A DNA stretch of 64,000 nt from Streptomyces malaysiensis subsp. samsunensis (GCF_024519315.1 NZ_JANIIC010000050.1:1-64000); one strand, 5' to 3'; shown: positions 33,858 to 42,796, counted from the stretch's first letter. Notes: generated by a model from the letters alone, not told the origin. Program-made: numbers and translations.

Positions 33858-34255
33858 AGAGTTACACCGATTCCCGTGAGAGGACCACAGCGGAAAAGAG
33901 CACGGCGCACATGTGCGACGCGCGACGGATCAGCGCTCAGGAGGTCTCACATGGTGTACAACGGCATGTCCTTGACAGAGTGACCGGGGGCGGGAGCACG
34001 GTAGCGGCACACGGGAGTGTGGCTCCACCGATTTTCGGGCGGGTGGCGCGGGTTTCCGCGCGGCGGAGGGCAGAACCGGGGCAGATGGATGGAGTCCTGG
34101 TCTATACCAGGCAACGTCCGTCCCAGTATCCTCATCCACAGCCAGTAGCACACCATCCCCCCACCCAGGTTGCGTGCCGGCGCGGGCGACACCCCCCCTG
34201 AACCTGCCCAAGCAGCCGGGTGACCTCCCGATTCACCGCCTCCAGGAGGATCACG
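33858..34255. other. About 400 bp without a gene upstream of the sugar dehydrogenase
   Basis: No supported coding sequence on either strand. It contains a DasR-like site at 34096-34111 and the AGGAGG ribosome binding site of the next gene. Confidence 0.5.
34096..34111. promoter_or_regulatory. DasR-like (dre) operator
   Basis: CCTGGTCTATACCAGG has 6-bp palindromic arms and matches the core TGGTCTAGACCA of DasR-responsive elements at 11 of 12 bases. DasR is the GntR-type regulator of N-acetylglucosamine and chitin use in streptomycetes. The site lies 145 bp upstream of the sugar dehydrogenase start. Confidence 0.55.
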
Positions 34256-35392
34256 GTGAAAGTTCGCACCAGAAGCTCGGCCATCATCGGCACCATCTGC
34301 CTCGTCGCTTCCCTCGCCCTGACCACGGCGTCCGCCGACGAGCCCGCCGCCCCACGGCAGGCAGCGAAGATCGCGCTCAAGAATGTGGCCAAGGCCCAGA
34401 ATCCGACCGCCGGTGCCGCCGGCCCCGGAGGCACGGTCTGGATCGCCGAGCGCGCGGGCACCGTAAGGACCTTGGACGATCAGGGGCTCGGCGACCCCGT
34501 CCTCGACATCTCCGACGAGACCACCACCGACGGCGAACGCGGTCTGCTGGGCATCGCGTTCGACAAGGACTTCGCGCACTTCTACATCTCGTTCACGGAC
34601 CTCGAAGGCACCAGCACCGTGGACGAGTTCGCCGTGCGGGACGGCAAGCTCCAGCCGGACACCCGGCGCACCGTCCTCACCCAGTCGCAGCCCTACTCGA
34701 ACCACAACGGCGGCGATATCAAGTTCGGCCCCGACGGCTACCTCTACATCGCCCTGGGCGACGGGGGCTCGGGCGGCGATCCGCACGGCAACGGGCAGAA
34801 CCTCGACACACTGCTCGGCAAGCTCCTGCGGATCGACCCGAGCGGCGGCGAGCCGTACGCGATCCCGCCGGACAACCCGTTCGTGGACGACCCGAACGCG
34901 AAGGACGAGATCTGGGCGTACGGGCTGCGCAACCCGTGGCGGTTCTCCTTCGACGCGGCCACGGGCGACCTGTTGATCGGTGACGTGGGCCAGAACGACT
35001 GGGAGGAGATCGACTGGGCCCCGGCGAACAGCAAGGGCGGCGAGAACTACGGCTGGTCCCAGATGGAGGGCACCCATCCGTTCCGCGGCGGCACGGAACC
35101 CGCGAACCATGTGCCGCCGATCCATGAGTACGACCGCGCCAATCTGGGCTGCTCGGTGACCGGCGGCTATGTCTACCGAGGCGACGCGATCCCGGACCTC
35201 AAGGGCCAGTACGTGTTCAGCGACTACTGCGACGGCACCATCCGCTCTCTCCAGATCGAGAACGGCAAGGTGACCGGCGCGAACGACCTCGGAGTCAACG
35301 GCGGCGAGGTCATCTCATTCGTGCAGGGCGGCGATGGCGAGCTGTACGCGCTCGCCATCGGTGGCACCGTCTCCCGCATCGACCCGGCTTGA
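34256..35392 (+). CDS. Secreted PQQ-type sugar dehydrogenase (glucose/sorbosone dehydrogenase, Asd-like)
   Basis: 378 residues with a signal peptide (RSSAIIGTICLVASLALTTA). The six-bladed propeller of soluble glucose dehydrogenases is recognisable: WIAERAGTVRTLD, RGLLGIAFDKDF, the catalytic His in YSNHNGGDIKFGPDGYLYIA with LGDGG, GLRNPWRFSFD, GDVGQNDWEEID and GGYVYRGDAIPDLKGQYVF. Such enzymes oxidise sugars outside the cell using pyrroloquinoline quinone, although many homologues have no proven cofactor, and no pqq genes are in the window. GTG 34256 has AGGAGG seven bases upstream. A DasR-like site upstream suggests amino-sugar control. Confidence 0.86.
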   Translation: MKVRTRSSAIIGTICLVASLALTTASADEPAAPRQAAKIALKNVAKAQNPTAGAAGPGGTVWIAERAGTVRTLDDQGLGDPVLDISDETTTDGERGLLGIAFDKDFAHFYISFTDLEGTSTVDEFAVRDGKLQPDTRRTVLTQSQPYSNHNGGDIKFGPDGYLYIALGDGGSGGDPHGNGQNLDTLLGKLLRIDPSGGEPYAIPPDNPFVDDPNAKDEIWAYGLRNPWRFSFDAATGDLLIGDVGQNDWEEIDWAPANSKGGENYGWSQMEGTHPFRGGTEPANHVPPIHEYDRANLGCSVTGGYVYRGDAIPDLKGQYVFSDYCDGTIRSLQIENGKVTGANDLGVNGGEVISFVQGGDGELYALAIGGTVSRIDPA

Positions 35393-35401
35393 CGACTGCT
35401 C

Positions 35402-36238
35402 TCATGTCCCAGTCGGCGGACGGCCGTCTCGGTGCTCCGGGGGGCCGTCCGCCGTAGTCTCTCCGTCGGCTAGGGCATCGGCGGCGTATGTGATGCGGAT
35501 GACGCCGTCGGCATGCCGTTCCGTGCGTGCGCGGACGCCGAAGACGTCGCCGAGTATCCGCGGGATCAGTACGTCCAGGACCGGTCCCGCCGCCACCACG
35601 GTTCCCTCGTGCAGGACGACCAGGTGGTCGCAGAGCCGGGCGGCCAGGTCGAGGTCGTGCAGGACCGCCAGCGTGGTGATGCCGGTGGTGCGGATGAGGT
35701 CCAGCAGTTCGAAGCGGGCGCGGATGTCGAGGTGGTTGGTGAGTTCGTCCAGCACGAGGAGCTGGGGGCTCTGGGCCAATGCGCGGGCCAGCAGGACGCG
35801 TTGGCGTTCTCCCCCGGACAGGGAGGCGTAGTCCCGGTCCGCGAGCGCTCGTACGCCGCAGCGGTCGACGGCGTCGGCCACGGCCCGGTGGTCCTCGGCT
35901 CCGTCGCGTCCCAGCAGACCGTGGTGGGGGGCGCGGCCGAGAGCGACGATCTCGGTGACGGTCAGTCCGGTGGTGTTGCCGCCGCCGTCCTGGAGGACGG
36001 CGGCGGTGCGACGGGCCGCGGTGCGCGGGGACAGGGCCCATACGTCGTCCTCCCCCACCCTGACCACACCGTCCGCCGGCCGCAGTGAGCGGTAGACGGT
36101 GCGCAGCAGGGTGGACTTGCCGCTGCCGTTGGGGCCGACGAGACCGACGATGTCGCCCTTGCGGGCCTGAAGGCTGACATCGCGGAGGATCGGGTTGCGG
36201 TCGAGCGTGACGTGCAGCCGGTCGACGGTGAGTTTCAT
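35402..36238 (-). CDS. Fe3+-siderophore ABC transporter ATPase (FecE-like)
   Basis: 278 residues with Walker A GPNGSGKSTLLRTVY (~38), Q-loop VLQDG, signature LSGGERQRVLLARAL (~140) and Walker B LLVLDELTNHLD. The TNHLD wording is typical of siderophore/cobalamin importers. It energises uptake through the permease encoded 4 bp upstream. The C-terminus extends about 25 residues of low-complexity sequence. It is the last gene of a binding protein-permease-ATPase operon and converges on the sugar dehydrogenase with only 9 bp between stops. Confidence 0.9.
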   Translation of the reverse strand: MKLTVDRLHVTLDRNPILRDVSLQARKGDIVGLVGPNGSGKSTLLRTVYRSLRPADGVVRVGEDDVWALSPRTAARRTAAVLQDGGGNTTGLTVTEIVALGRAPHHGLLGRDGAEDHRAVADAVDRCGVRALADRDYASLSGGERQRVLLARALAQSPQLLVLDELTNHLDIRARFELLDLIRTTGITTLAVLHDLDLAARLCDHLVVLHEGTVVAAGPVLDVLIPRILGDVFGVRARTERHADGVIRITYAADALADGETTADGPPEHRDGRPPTGT

Positions 36239-36242
36239 GCGT

Positions 36243-37382
36243 CTAGTCCAAGCCCTTGTTGCGGCGCAGCAGCCACAGGAAGAAGGGAGCTCCGAGCAGA
36301 GCGGTGAGGATGCCCAGGGGGATTTCGTTGGGGCGGTTGAGGGTGCGGGAGAGCAGGTCGACGAGGACCAGGTAGACGGCGCCCAGCAGGGCGGTCAGCG
36401 GGAGCAGCCGGCGGTGGTCGGCGCCGGTGGTCAGGCGCACCAGATGCGGGATCATCAGGCCGACGAAGCCGATGCTGCCGGCGACGGCGATGACGGTTCC
36501 CGTCAGCAGTGCGGTGAGCACCAGGAGTACCGCGCGCAGCCGGTTGACGTCGACGCCGAGCGCGGTGGCGGACTCGTCACCGGCCAGCAGGGCGTTGAGC
36601 CGCCGGCCGAAGAGAGTGAGCAGCGTGGTGGTGACGAGCACCACCGCGGTGACGGTGGGGAGTTGGCTCCACTGGGCGCCGGTGACGCTGCCCAGCATCC
36701 AGAACATGACTGTCCGCAACTCGGCCGGTGTCGCCTGGAGTTGCACATAGCTCGTGGCCGAGAGGAAGACGTAGCCGACGGCGACTCCGGCCAGCACCAG
36801 CCGGGTCGGCGCCAGGCGTCCCCTCCGTTGTCCGAGGGCGAAGACCAGCACACCGGCGGCGATGGCGCCGAGGAAGGCGGCCGCCGACACCCCGAGCCCG
36901 GCCAGCGCGGCGCCGCCGCCCAGGGTGATGACCAGCACCGCGCCGAGCGTGGCGCCGTAGGAGAAACCCAGCACGATGGGGTCGGCCAGCGGGTTGGACA
37001 CCACGGTTTGCAGCACGGCGCCGGACACTCCGAGGCCCGCGCCGACCACGGCCGCCAGGACCACCCGCGGGGTGCGGAAGTTCCAGACGATCTGGTCCAG
37101 CGCGGGGTCGGAGTGCGCCTCCCCCGCGCCGGTGACGTGGTGGAGGACGATCCTCCACACATCGCCGAGCGGAACGTTGACCGCGCCGATACTGATCCCC
37201 ACCATCATGGTGACGATCAGCGCGACGGGCAGGAGCGTGAACGCCAGCGGAGCCCTGAGCCGGGTCAGAACGCCTCGGGGTGCAGCAGCTTGGCGATCCT
37301 TTCCACGGCCAGGTCGTTGCTCGGGCCGAGGTACATCGAGTCCGACAGGACGACGTACTTGTTGTTCTTGGCGGCTGACCAC
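36243..37382 (-). CDS. Fe3+-siderophore ABC transporter permease (FecCD/BtuC family)
   Basis: The family core runs from RAPLAFTLLPVALIVTMMVG to the C-terminus LRRNKGLD, with about ten helices and signature motifs WNFRTPRVVLAAVVGAGLGV, GLSGAVLQ-like GVSGAVLQTVVSNPLADP, FWMLGS and GFVGLMIPHLVRL. It carries iron-siderophore across the membrane as a dimer. The start is odd: the conserved part begins at about 37265, right at the stop of the binding-protein gene, where no ATG, GTG or TTG is in frame; the only standard start is GTG 37382, deep inside that gene. A CTG at 37268 overlapping the upstream TGA, with GAGG just before it, is a plausible alternative. Confidence 0.87.
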   Translation of the reverse strand: MVSRQEQQVRRPVGLDVPRPEQRPGRGKDRQAAAPRGVLTRLRAPLAFTLLPVALIVTMMVGISIGAVNVPLGDVWRIVLHHVTGAGEAHSDPALDQIVWNFRTPRVVLAAVVGAGLGVSGAVLQTVVSNPLADPIVLGFSYGATLGAVLVITLGGGAALAGLGVSAAAFLGAIAAGVLVFALGQRRGRLAPTRLVLAGVAVGYVFLSATSYVQLQATPAELRTVMFWMLGSVTGAQWSQLPTVTAVVLVTTTLLTLFGRRLNALLAGDESATALGVDVNRLRAVLLVLTALLTGTVIAVAGSIGFVGLMIPHLVRLTTGADHRRLLPLTALLGAVYLVLVDLLSRTLNRPNEIPLGILTALLGAPFFLWLLRRNKGLD

Positions 37383-38299
37383 TGGGGGAACTCCTTGAGC
37401 AGCTTCTTGGCGTACGCCGCCGGATTGGGGTCGTTGTAGCTGATGACGACGAGGGCGTCGACGTCGGTGGCGGCCACCTTCTCCTTGCTCAGATCGGCGA
37501 AGAGGGTCTTGGAGGCGTTCGCGAAGGCGTTGGCGCCGCCGGCTTTGGCGAGGATGTCGTTGGCGATGCCGTTGCTGAAGACCGAGCTGAAGTCGTTGCT
37601 GCCCATGGACATGTTGGAGAAGAGCACCATGACCTTCGGGCGCTTCTTCCCCTTGACCTTTTCGGAGACCGCCGCGATGTTCTTCTCGGATTCGGCGATG
37701 AGCTTCTCGGCCTTGTCACCGACGTTGAAGATCTTTCCCATATCGCGCAGCAGCCGGTAGCTGTCGGCGACGGTCATCTTGGAGGGGTCGTCGTCGCAGC
37801 CCTGCGGGGAGACGTAGCTGTTGGCTCCCACCTGCTTCAGCTGATCGCGGGTGGCGAACCCGTTCTTCTGGTCGAAGCCGTATGTGGTGACGGACAGGAC
37901 GAGGTCGGGACGCAGACCGAACATGGCCTCGCGGGGGATGTCGTAGCCCTCGTTGAGCTCGACGTCGCCGGTGGGCAGGGCCTTGATGGCGGCGGCCCGG
38001 CCGGCGACCTCGGACCTGCCGTAGGTCTGCTGATTGGCGACGATCTTGTCCTGGAGGCCGAGAGCGAGGAGGGTGGAGACCTCGGCGACCGAGGCGCCGT
38101 TCATGACGACGACCCGGCCGGGGTCCTTCTTGAAGGTCTCGCTCCGGCCGCAGTTGTCCAGGGTCACCGGATATCCGGCCTTCGAGGCCCCGGTCGCCCG
38201 TGTGCTCGCCCTGCCGTCGTCGGAGGAACCGCCGCATGCCGCCGTGAGCAGACAGAGGGCTGCGGCCAGAGCGGTGGTGGCCGGCCGGTTCATTGGCAT
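37265..38299 (-). CDS. Siderophore-binding lipoprotein (FecB/FepB-type)
   Basis: 344 residues with a lipoprotein signal: TALAAALCLLTAACGGSSDD, Cys22 being the lipidation site. PVTLDNCGRSETFKKDPGRV and VVVMNGASVAEVSTLLALGL begin the periplasmic-binding fold of the vitamin B12/siderophore class, followed by a long rigid helix (AEKLIAESEKNIAAVSEKVK). It captures a ferric siderophore and hands it to the permease encoded next. A palindrome 35-52 bp upstream of the start is a candidate operator. ATG 38299 and ATG 38293 are equivalent choices. Confidence 0.89.
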   Translation of the reverse strand: MPMNRPATTALAAALCLLTAACGGSSDDGRASTRATGASKAGYPVTLDNCGRSETFKKDPGRVVVMNGASVAEVSTLLALGLQDKIVANQQTYGRSEVAGRAAAIKALPTGDVELNEGYDIPREAMFGLRPDLVLSVTTYGFDQKNGFATRDQLKQVGANSYVSPQGCDDDPSKMTVADSYRLLRDMGKIFNVGDKAEKLIAESEKNIAAVSEKVKGKKRPKVMVLFSNMSMGSNDFSSVFSNGIANDILAKAGGANAFANASKTLFADLSKEKVAATDVDALVVISYNDPNPAAYAKKLLKEFPQWSAAKNNKYVVLSDSMYLGPSNDLAVERIAKLLHPEAF

Positions 38300-38333
38300 G
38301 CGGGCTCCCTGCGTGCGGAAGGTATTCCTCGGG

Positions 38334-38351
38334 CTGAAAGGTGTCTTTCAG
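38334..38351. promoter_or_regulatory. Palindrome upstream of the siderophore-uptake operon
   Basis: CTGAAAG-GTGT-CTTTCAG is a perfect 7-bp inverted repeat with a 4-bp centre, about 35 bp upstream of the binding-protein start. It does not match the IdeR/DmdR iron box well, so another regulator, or a hairpin in the leader, is possible. Confidence 0.4.
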
Positions 38352-38418
38352 GTAGTCGGGCCGAAGTGGTCCCGAGTTCCGGGGAATTCCCGGCCACGGC
38401 GGCGGGAGCAGCGGCGGC

Positions 38419-39363
38419 TCAGCTGTCGGGGAAGGAAACCTCCGTGAGCTCTTCGGAGACCCGCCAGACGCGCTGGGCCTCCTCGGTGCCGCGAAGGCGC
38501 GAGTAGAGCTTCTGCTCTCCGGGAGGGCCGCCCGCGTGCCCGAGTCCGCGCGGCCCATAGAACCCGCCACGCTCGGCGTCGGGCGCGGTGGCGGCGTACA
38601 GGGCGGGAAGCTGCGCGGTGTGGACCGTCCCGACGAGGATGCCGCGGGCGGACAGGGTCCGGATCATGCGCACGCTCCGGGTGTCCCGGTCGCGTCCGAC
38701 CTCGGGGCGGGCGGCGAGCAGGTTCGTCGGGGCGACCCCGGGATGGGAGAGGTTGCTCGTGATGCCCCAGCCATTCGCCTGACCACGCCGGTCGAGTTCG
38801 AGGCCGAAGAGCCCGAACGCGGTCTTCGACTGGCTATAGGCTTTCATGCCGTCGTAGGAGCGTTCCCAGTTCAGGTCGTCCCAGTTGATGGCGCCCTGAT
38901 TCGCCGCGACGCTGATCTGTGAGGTCACACGGGCGTGGCCGGCCCGCAGCAGCGGCAGCAGATGGGCCACCAGGGCGAAATGGCCGAGGTGGTTGGTGCC
39001 GAATTGAAGCTCGAACCCGTCGGCGGTCGTCTGCCGGTCGGGCGGGGTCATGACACCGGCGTTGTTGATGAGGATGTGGATCGGCCGGCCCTCCTCCCGC
39101 AGGGTCTTGCCGAGGGCCGCGGCGGAGGCGAGGGAGGACAGGTCGAGCTCGCGGAGCGACACGTTCGCGTGGGGGGCCGTCCGGCGGATCGTGGTGAGCG
39201 CGGCCTCGCCCTTGCTCGGGTTGCGAACGGGCAGGAGCACTTCGGCCCCGGCCGCGGCGAGCCTCGTGGCGAGGCCGAGCCCGATGCCGTCGCTCGCTCC
39301 GGTGACGACGGCGAGCCTGCCGGACAGGTCGGGGACGGTGATGTCGATGGGGTTGCGTGGCAT
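38419..39363 (-). CDS. Short-chain dehydrogenase/reductase (retinol dehydrogenase-like)
   Basis: 314 residues starting MPRNPIDITVPDLSGRLAVV. TGASDGIGLGLATRLAAAGA is the cofactor motif, NNAGVM follows near 97, and YSQSKTAFGLFGLEL holds the Tyr-x3-Lys; the serine position reads SQISVAANQGAINW. The long C-terminus (YGPRGLGHAGG, AQRVWRVSEELT) is typical of the extended WWOX/retinol-dehydrogenase-like group. AGGAG lies 7 bases before ATG 39363. It is divergent from the XRE regulator at 39642, a pairing very common in streptomycetes, so that regulator likely represses it. Confidence 0.88.
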   Translation of the reverse strand: MPRNPIDITVPDLSGRLAVVTGASDGIGLGLATRLAAAGAEVLLPVRNPSKGEAALTTIRRTAPHANVSLRELDLSSLASAAALGKTLREEGRPIHILINNAGVMTPPDRQTTADGFELQFGTNHLGHFALVAHLLPLLRAGHARVTSQISVAANQGAINWDDLNWERSYDGMKAYSQSKTAFGLFGLELDRRGQANGWGITSNLSHPGVAPTNLLAARPEVGRDRDTRSVRMIRTLSARGILVGTVHTAQLPALYAATAPDAERGGFYGPRGLGHAGGPPGEQKLYSRLRGTEEAQRVWRVSEELTEVSFPDS

Positions 39364-39641
39364 GTGCTCACTCCTGGGTTGTGTCGTTGCCCCCACCGTC
39401 GTGGAAGACGGCGGCGCTGTTCAGGGCCGCTCGATCCACTGATCAGGAAGTCCGGGCTCCGGCGGGTCCCGGTGGGATCAGTCATGCCCCCGCTTCCTTC
39501 GCGCGTGGGTACGTCACCGAGGTTCGGATGGCGCCGTGGCGGCGGCAACTGGTGAAGGGGGGATTGACGATCCGTGGATGTCGAGACGCGCGGACGGTAG
39601 AAATGAGCGCCTGAGGAGGCACGCACGGTGACGGAGGCCGC

Positions 39642-40484
39642 ATGGTGATCGATCGGACCGGACTGGCGGAATTCCTTCGGCGCCGCAGGGAGTCGCTGCA
39701 ACCCGAGGACGTCGGCCTCCCGCGCGGACCACGCCGCAGGACAAGCGGGCTGCGGCGGGAGGAGGTGGCCGCGCTGTGCCATATGTCGACCGACTACTAC
39801 GCGCGGCTCGAGCGGGAGCGCGGACCCCAGCCGTCCGAGCAGATGATCGCCTCCATCGCGCAAGGACTCCACCTCTCCCTCGATGAGCGCGACCACCTGT
39901 TCCGGCTCGCCGGACAGACCCCGCCCCCGCGGGGCGCGGACAGCGAGCACATCGGTCCCGGCCTGCTGCGCATCCTCGACCGCCTGCACGACACACCCGC
40001 GGAGATCGTCACCGAGCTCGGCGAGACGCTGCGGCAGACGCCGCTCGGCATCGCGCTCACCGGCGATCTGACCGTCTACAGCGGCCCGTCCCGCAGCCTC
40101 GGCTACCGCTGGTTCACCGACCCCGCCGCGCGACGGCTCTACGCCCCCGACGACCATCCGTTCCTCACCCGCATGTTCGTCTCGGGCCTGCGCGGGGTGG
40201 CCACCCTGCGGGGTCCGGGTTCCCGCGCGGCCCACTACGCCGAGCTGCTGCTCGCTCAGAGCGAGGAGTTCCGTCGGGTGTGGAACGACCATGAGGTCGG
40301 CATCCGGCCGAACGAGGTGAAACATTTCGTCCACCCCGAGGTCGGCGCTTTGGAGCTGACCTGCCAGACGCTGCTCGATCCGGACCAGTCGCAGCTCCTG
40401 ATCGTCTACACCGCCATTCCCGGCAGTGAGAGCTACGAGAAGTTGCGGTTGCTGTCCGTCATAGGAGCGCAGGCGTTGCGCTAG
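39642..40484 (+). CDS. XRE-family regulator with MmyB-type ligand domain
   Basis: 280 residues. The N-terminal helix-turn-helix begins LAEFLRRRRESLQPEDVGLP and includes TSGLRREEVAALCHMSTDYY and ARLERERGPQPSEQMIASIA. Residues ~105-270 form the MmyB-like ligand-binding domain (YRWFTDPAARRLYAPDDH, VRHFVHPEVG-like VKHFVHPEVGALELTCQTLL), related to PAS folds that bind fatty acids. GGAGG lies seven bases before the ATG. The divergent SDR gene is its likely target. Confidence 0.9.
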   Translation: MVIDRTGLAEFLRRRRESLQPEDVGLPRGPRRRTSGLRREEVAALCHMSTDYYARLERERGPQPSEQMIASIAQGLHLSLDERDHLFRLAGQTPPPRGADSEHIGPGLLRILDRLHDTPAEIVTELGETLRQTPLGIALTGDLTVYSGPSRSLGYRWFTDPAARRLYAPDDHPFLTRMFVSGLRGVATLRGPGSRAAHYAELLLAQSEEFRRVWNDHEVGIRPNEVKHFVHPEVGALELTCQTLLDPDQSQLLIVYTAIPGSESYEKLRLLSVIGAQALR

Positions 40485-40737
40485 GGGCCACCCCCGCAGG
40501 ACAACGTGGGCGATCTGACAGCATCCTCTCGCCCGGCCTCACCTCGTCGTGACACCGGCCGTCACCGGGACTCACACACCCTGCCCCGTTCGCCCACCCG
40601 CGCGACCTCTACCATCGCGTGTGGCGTTTCGGCGTCGGAGGCCGATGCCTGCCTGGCCGTGTCCGCCGCCCAACGCCCGCGACGTCCGCCGCACAGCGAT
40701 GGAGTCGGGTATCGAGCAGTCGAGGAGAGGAACGTTC

Positions 40738-42282
40738 ATGCGCGCTCGGAGCATCGGCGCGGCGGCGGCGACAGCATTGGCGCTGGTGGCTGCCCGCGAT
40801 CTCGTCCAGAAGAAGCACGCACTGCTCAGAAACTTCCCCGTGATCGGGCACGCCCGGTACCTGCTGGAGACGATCGGGCCGGAGCTGCGGCAGTACGTCG
40901 TGACCTCCAACGAGGAAGAGCGCCCGTTCAGCCGTGACCAGCGCACCTGGATCTATGCGTCGGCGAAGGAAGAGAACAACTACTTCGGGTTCGGAACCGA
41001 CGTGGATGTCGAGCATGTGCAGGGGCACGCGTATGTGAAGCAGCGCACGTTCGCCGGCACGCTGCCCGATCTGCACGACCCGCAGGCCCCGCTGCCCTCG
41101 GCCAAGGTGCTGGGCGGCCCGCGCGGGCGCGCCAAGGCGTTCCGGCCGGCGAGCGTCGTGAACATCTCGGCGATGAGCTTCGGCTCGCTGTCCGGCGCGG
41201 CCATCACGGCGCTCAACAAGGGCGCGGCGCTGGCCGGCGCGATGCAGAACACGGGCGAGGGCGGCCTCTCGCCGTACCACCGCAACGGCGGTGACCTCGT
41301 CCTCCAGATCGGGACGTCGTACTTCGGCTGCCGCGACGAGGACGGCACCTTCAACCTCGACAAGCTCAAGGACGTGGTCGCCGGCGCCCCGGTCAAGGCG
41401 ATAGAGATCAAGCTCTCCCAGGGCGCCAAACCGGGGCTCGGCGGGATGCTGCCGGGCGCGAAGGTGACCCCCGAGATCGCGGAGATCCGCGGCATCCCGG
41501 CCGGCAAGGACTGTGCCTCCCCCTCCCGGCACACCGCGTTCCACGACGTCGATTCGATGCTCGACTTCGTGGAGCTGCTCGCCACCGAGACCGGTCTGCC
41601 GGTCGGGATCAAGAGCGCCGTGGGGGAGATGAGCTTCTGGCAGGAGCTGGCCACGCTGATGGCGCGTGGTGATCGCGGGGTCGACTTCGTGACCATCGAC
41701 GGGGGCGAGGGCGGCACCGGGGCGGCTCCCCTGATCTTCACCGACTCGGTGTCGCTGCCGTTCCGGATGGGCTTCTCCCGCGTCTACGGCACATTCGCCG
41801 AGCGGGGTCTGACCGACGACCTCACCTTCATCGGCTCGGGCAAGCTGGGCCTGCCCGAGAACGCCGCCACCGCCTTCGCCCTGGGTGTCGACATGATCAA
41901 CGTCGCCCGCGAGGCGATGCTGTCCATCGGCTGCATCCAGGCGCAGAAATGCCACACCGACAAGTGCCCCACCGGCATCGCCACCCAGGACCCGTGGCTG
42001 GGGCGCGGTATCGACGCGCCCTCGAAGGCCACCCGGGCCGCTGTCTATCTGCGCACCCTGCGTAAGGAGCTGCTGAAGGTCTCGGGAGCCGTCGGCGTCG
42101 CCCATCCGGCGCTCATCACCACCAACGACATCGAGATCATGAACGGCGACTACGACGCCCGCACCTTGGCCAGCGTCTACGGCTACAAGGACGGCTGGGG
42201 CGAACTCGGCCCGGAGCTCGCCCAGGAGATCACCGCACTGCTCACCGCCAAGCCGACCCCTGTCCAGAAGCCGGCCGACTGA
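40738..42282 (+). CDS. FMN-binding glutamate synthase-family protein (GltB2-like, membrane-anchored)
   Basis: 514 residues. After an N-terminal hydrophobic stretch (IGAAAATALALVAARDLV) comes the FMN domain of glutamate synthase: ISAMSFGSLSGAAITALNKG, NTGEGGLSPYHRNGGDLVLQ, IKLSQGAKPGLGGMLPGAKV, DGGEGGTGAAPL. The iron-sulfur ligands appear in CIQAQKCHTDKCPTGIATQD near residue 400. The amidotransferase domain is absent, so it is not a complete GOGAT; its reaction is unknown. GAGGAGAGGA precedes the ATG at 40738. It converges on oxiA with about 20 bp between. Confidence 0.88.
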   Translation: MRARSIGAAAATALALVAARDLVQKKHALLRNFPVIGHARYLLETIGPELRQYVVTSNEEERPFSRDQRTWIYASAKEENNYFGFGTDVDVEHVQGHAYVKQRTFAGTLPDLHDPQAPLPSAKVLGGPRGRAKAFRPASVVNISAMSFGSLSGAAITALNKGAALAGAMQNTGEGGLSPYHRNGGDLVLQIGTSYFGCRDEDGTFNLDKLKDVVAGAPVKAIEIKLSQGAKPGLGGMLPGAKVTPEIAEIRGIPAGKDCASPSRHTAFHDVDSMLDFVELLATETGLPVGIKSAVGEMSFWQELATLMARGDRGVDFVTIDGGEGGTGAAPLIFTDSVSLPFRMGFSRVYGTFAERGLTDDLTFIGSGKLGLPENAATAFALGVDMINVAREAMLSIGCIQAQKCHTDKCPTGIATQDPWLGRGIDAPSKATRAAVYLRTLRKELLKVSGAVGVAHPALITTNDIEIMNGDYDARTLASVYGYKDGWGELGPELAQEITALLTAKPTPVQKPAD

Positions 42283-42285
42283 CGT

Positions 42286-42308
42286 GTGAGGAGAGGTTGT
42301 TTCCTCAC
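42286..42308. terminator. Short inverted repeat between convergent genes
   Basis: GTGAGGA (42286-42292) and TCCTCAC (42302-42308) form a 7-bp stem with a 9-nt loop containing TTGTT. It overlaps the oxiA stop codon, so it is at best a weak bidirectional terminator. Confidence 0.4.
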
Positions 42309-42781
42309 ATCTTCTCGGCTCCGGCCTTGATCGCCGCGCGGATCCGGAAGTACGTGCCGCAGCGGCAGATATTGCGGATGCCGTCGAGGTCGGAGTCCGT
42401 GATCTCGCGGCCCTCCTCGGCGGCCCGGTGGACCAACGCGACCGCGGCCATGATCTGGCCGGGCTGGCAGTAGCCGCACTGGGCCACGTCCTGGTCGATC
42501 CAGGCTTGCTGCATCGGATGCAGATCCGCGCCCACGGTGGCCGGCAGGCCCTCGATCGTGGTGACCTCGTCGGTCGGGCCGAGATTCTTGATGGGGACCG
42601 CGCAGGGGTTGACGGCCTTGCCGTTGAGATGGCTGGTGCAGGCTTTGCAGACGTTGATGCCGCAGCCGTACTTGGGACCGGTGACGCCCAGGATGTCGCG
42701 CAGCACCCACAGGAGGCGTACGTCGTCGGCGACGTCGACGGCCACCTGTCGGCCGTTGAGGCGGAAAGTGTGCTCGGGCAC
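42305..42781 (-). CDS. oxiA: OxiA: [2Fe-2S] subunit of a molybdenum hydroxylase (aldehyde-oxidising)
   Basis: 158 residues with the two iron-sulfur centres of the xanthine-oxidase family: plant-type ferredoxin cysteines in CGINVCKACTSHLNG and NPCAV (~40-62), and the second cluster in QCGYCQPGQ and NICRCGTY (~100-140). It passes electrons from the molybdenum subunit encoded 15 bp upstream. No FAD subunit is present, as in isoquinoline oxidoreductase (IorAB)-type enzymes. In Streptomyces sp. K30, lcp is followed by oxiB and oxiA, proposed to oxidise the aldehydes that Lcp releases from rubber; the order here is the same. The name is assigned from that context. Confidence 0.85.
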   Translation of the reverse strand: MPEHTFRLNGRQVAVDVADDVRLLWVLRDILGVTGPKYGCGINVCKACTSHLNGKAVNPCAVPIKNLGPTDEVTTIEGLPATVGADLHPMQQAWIDQDVAQCGYCQPGQIMAAVALVHRAAEEGREITDSDLDGIRNICRCGTYFRIRAAIKAGAEKM

Positions 42782-42796
42782 GGGTTCTCCAGGGTG

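Noticed and set aside
33502..33879. A 125-residue plus-strand gene
   Set aside because: Only its first 35 residues resemble TetR; the rest is antisense of the DUF1062 remnant, so it is treated as decayed DNA.
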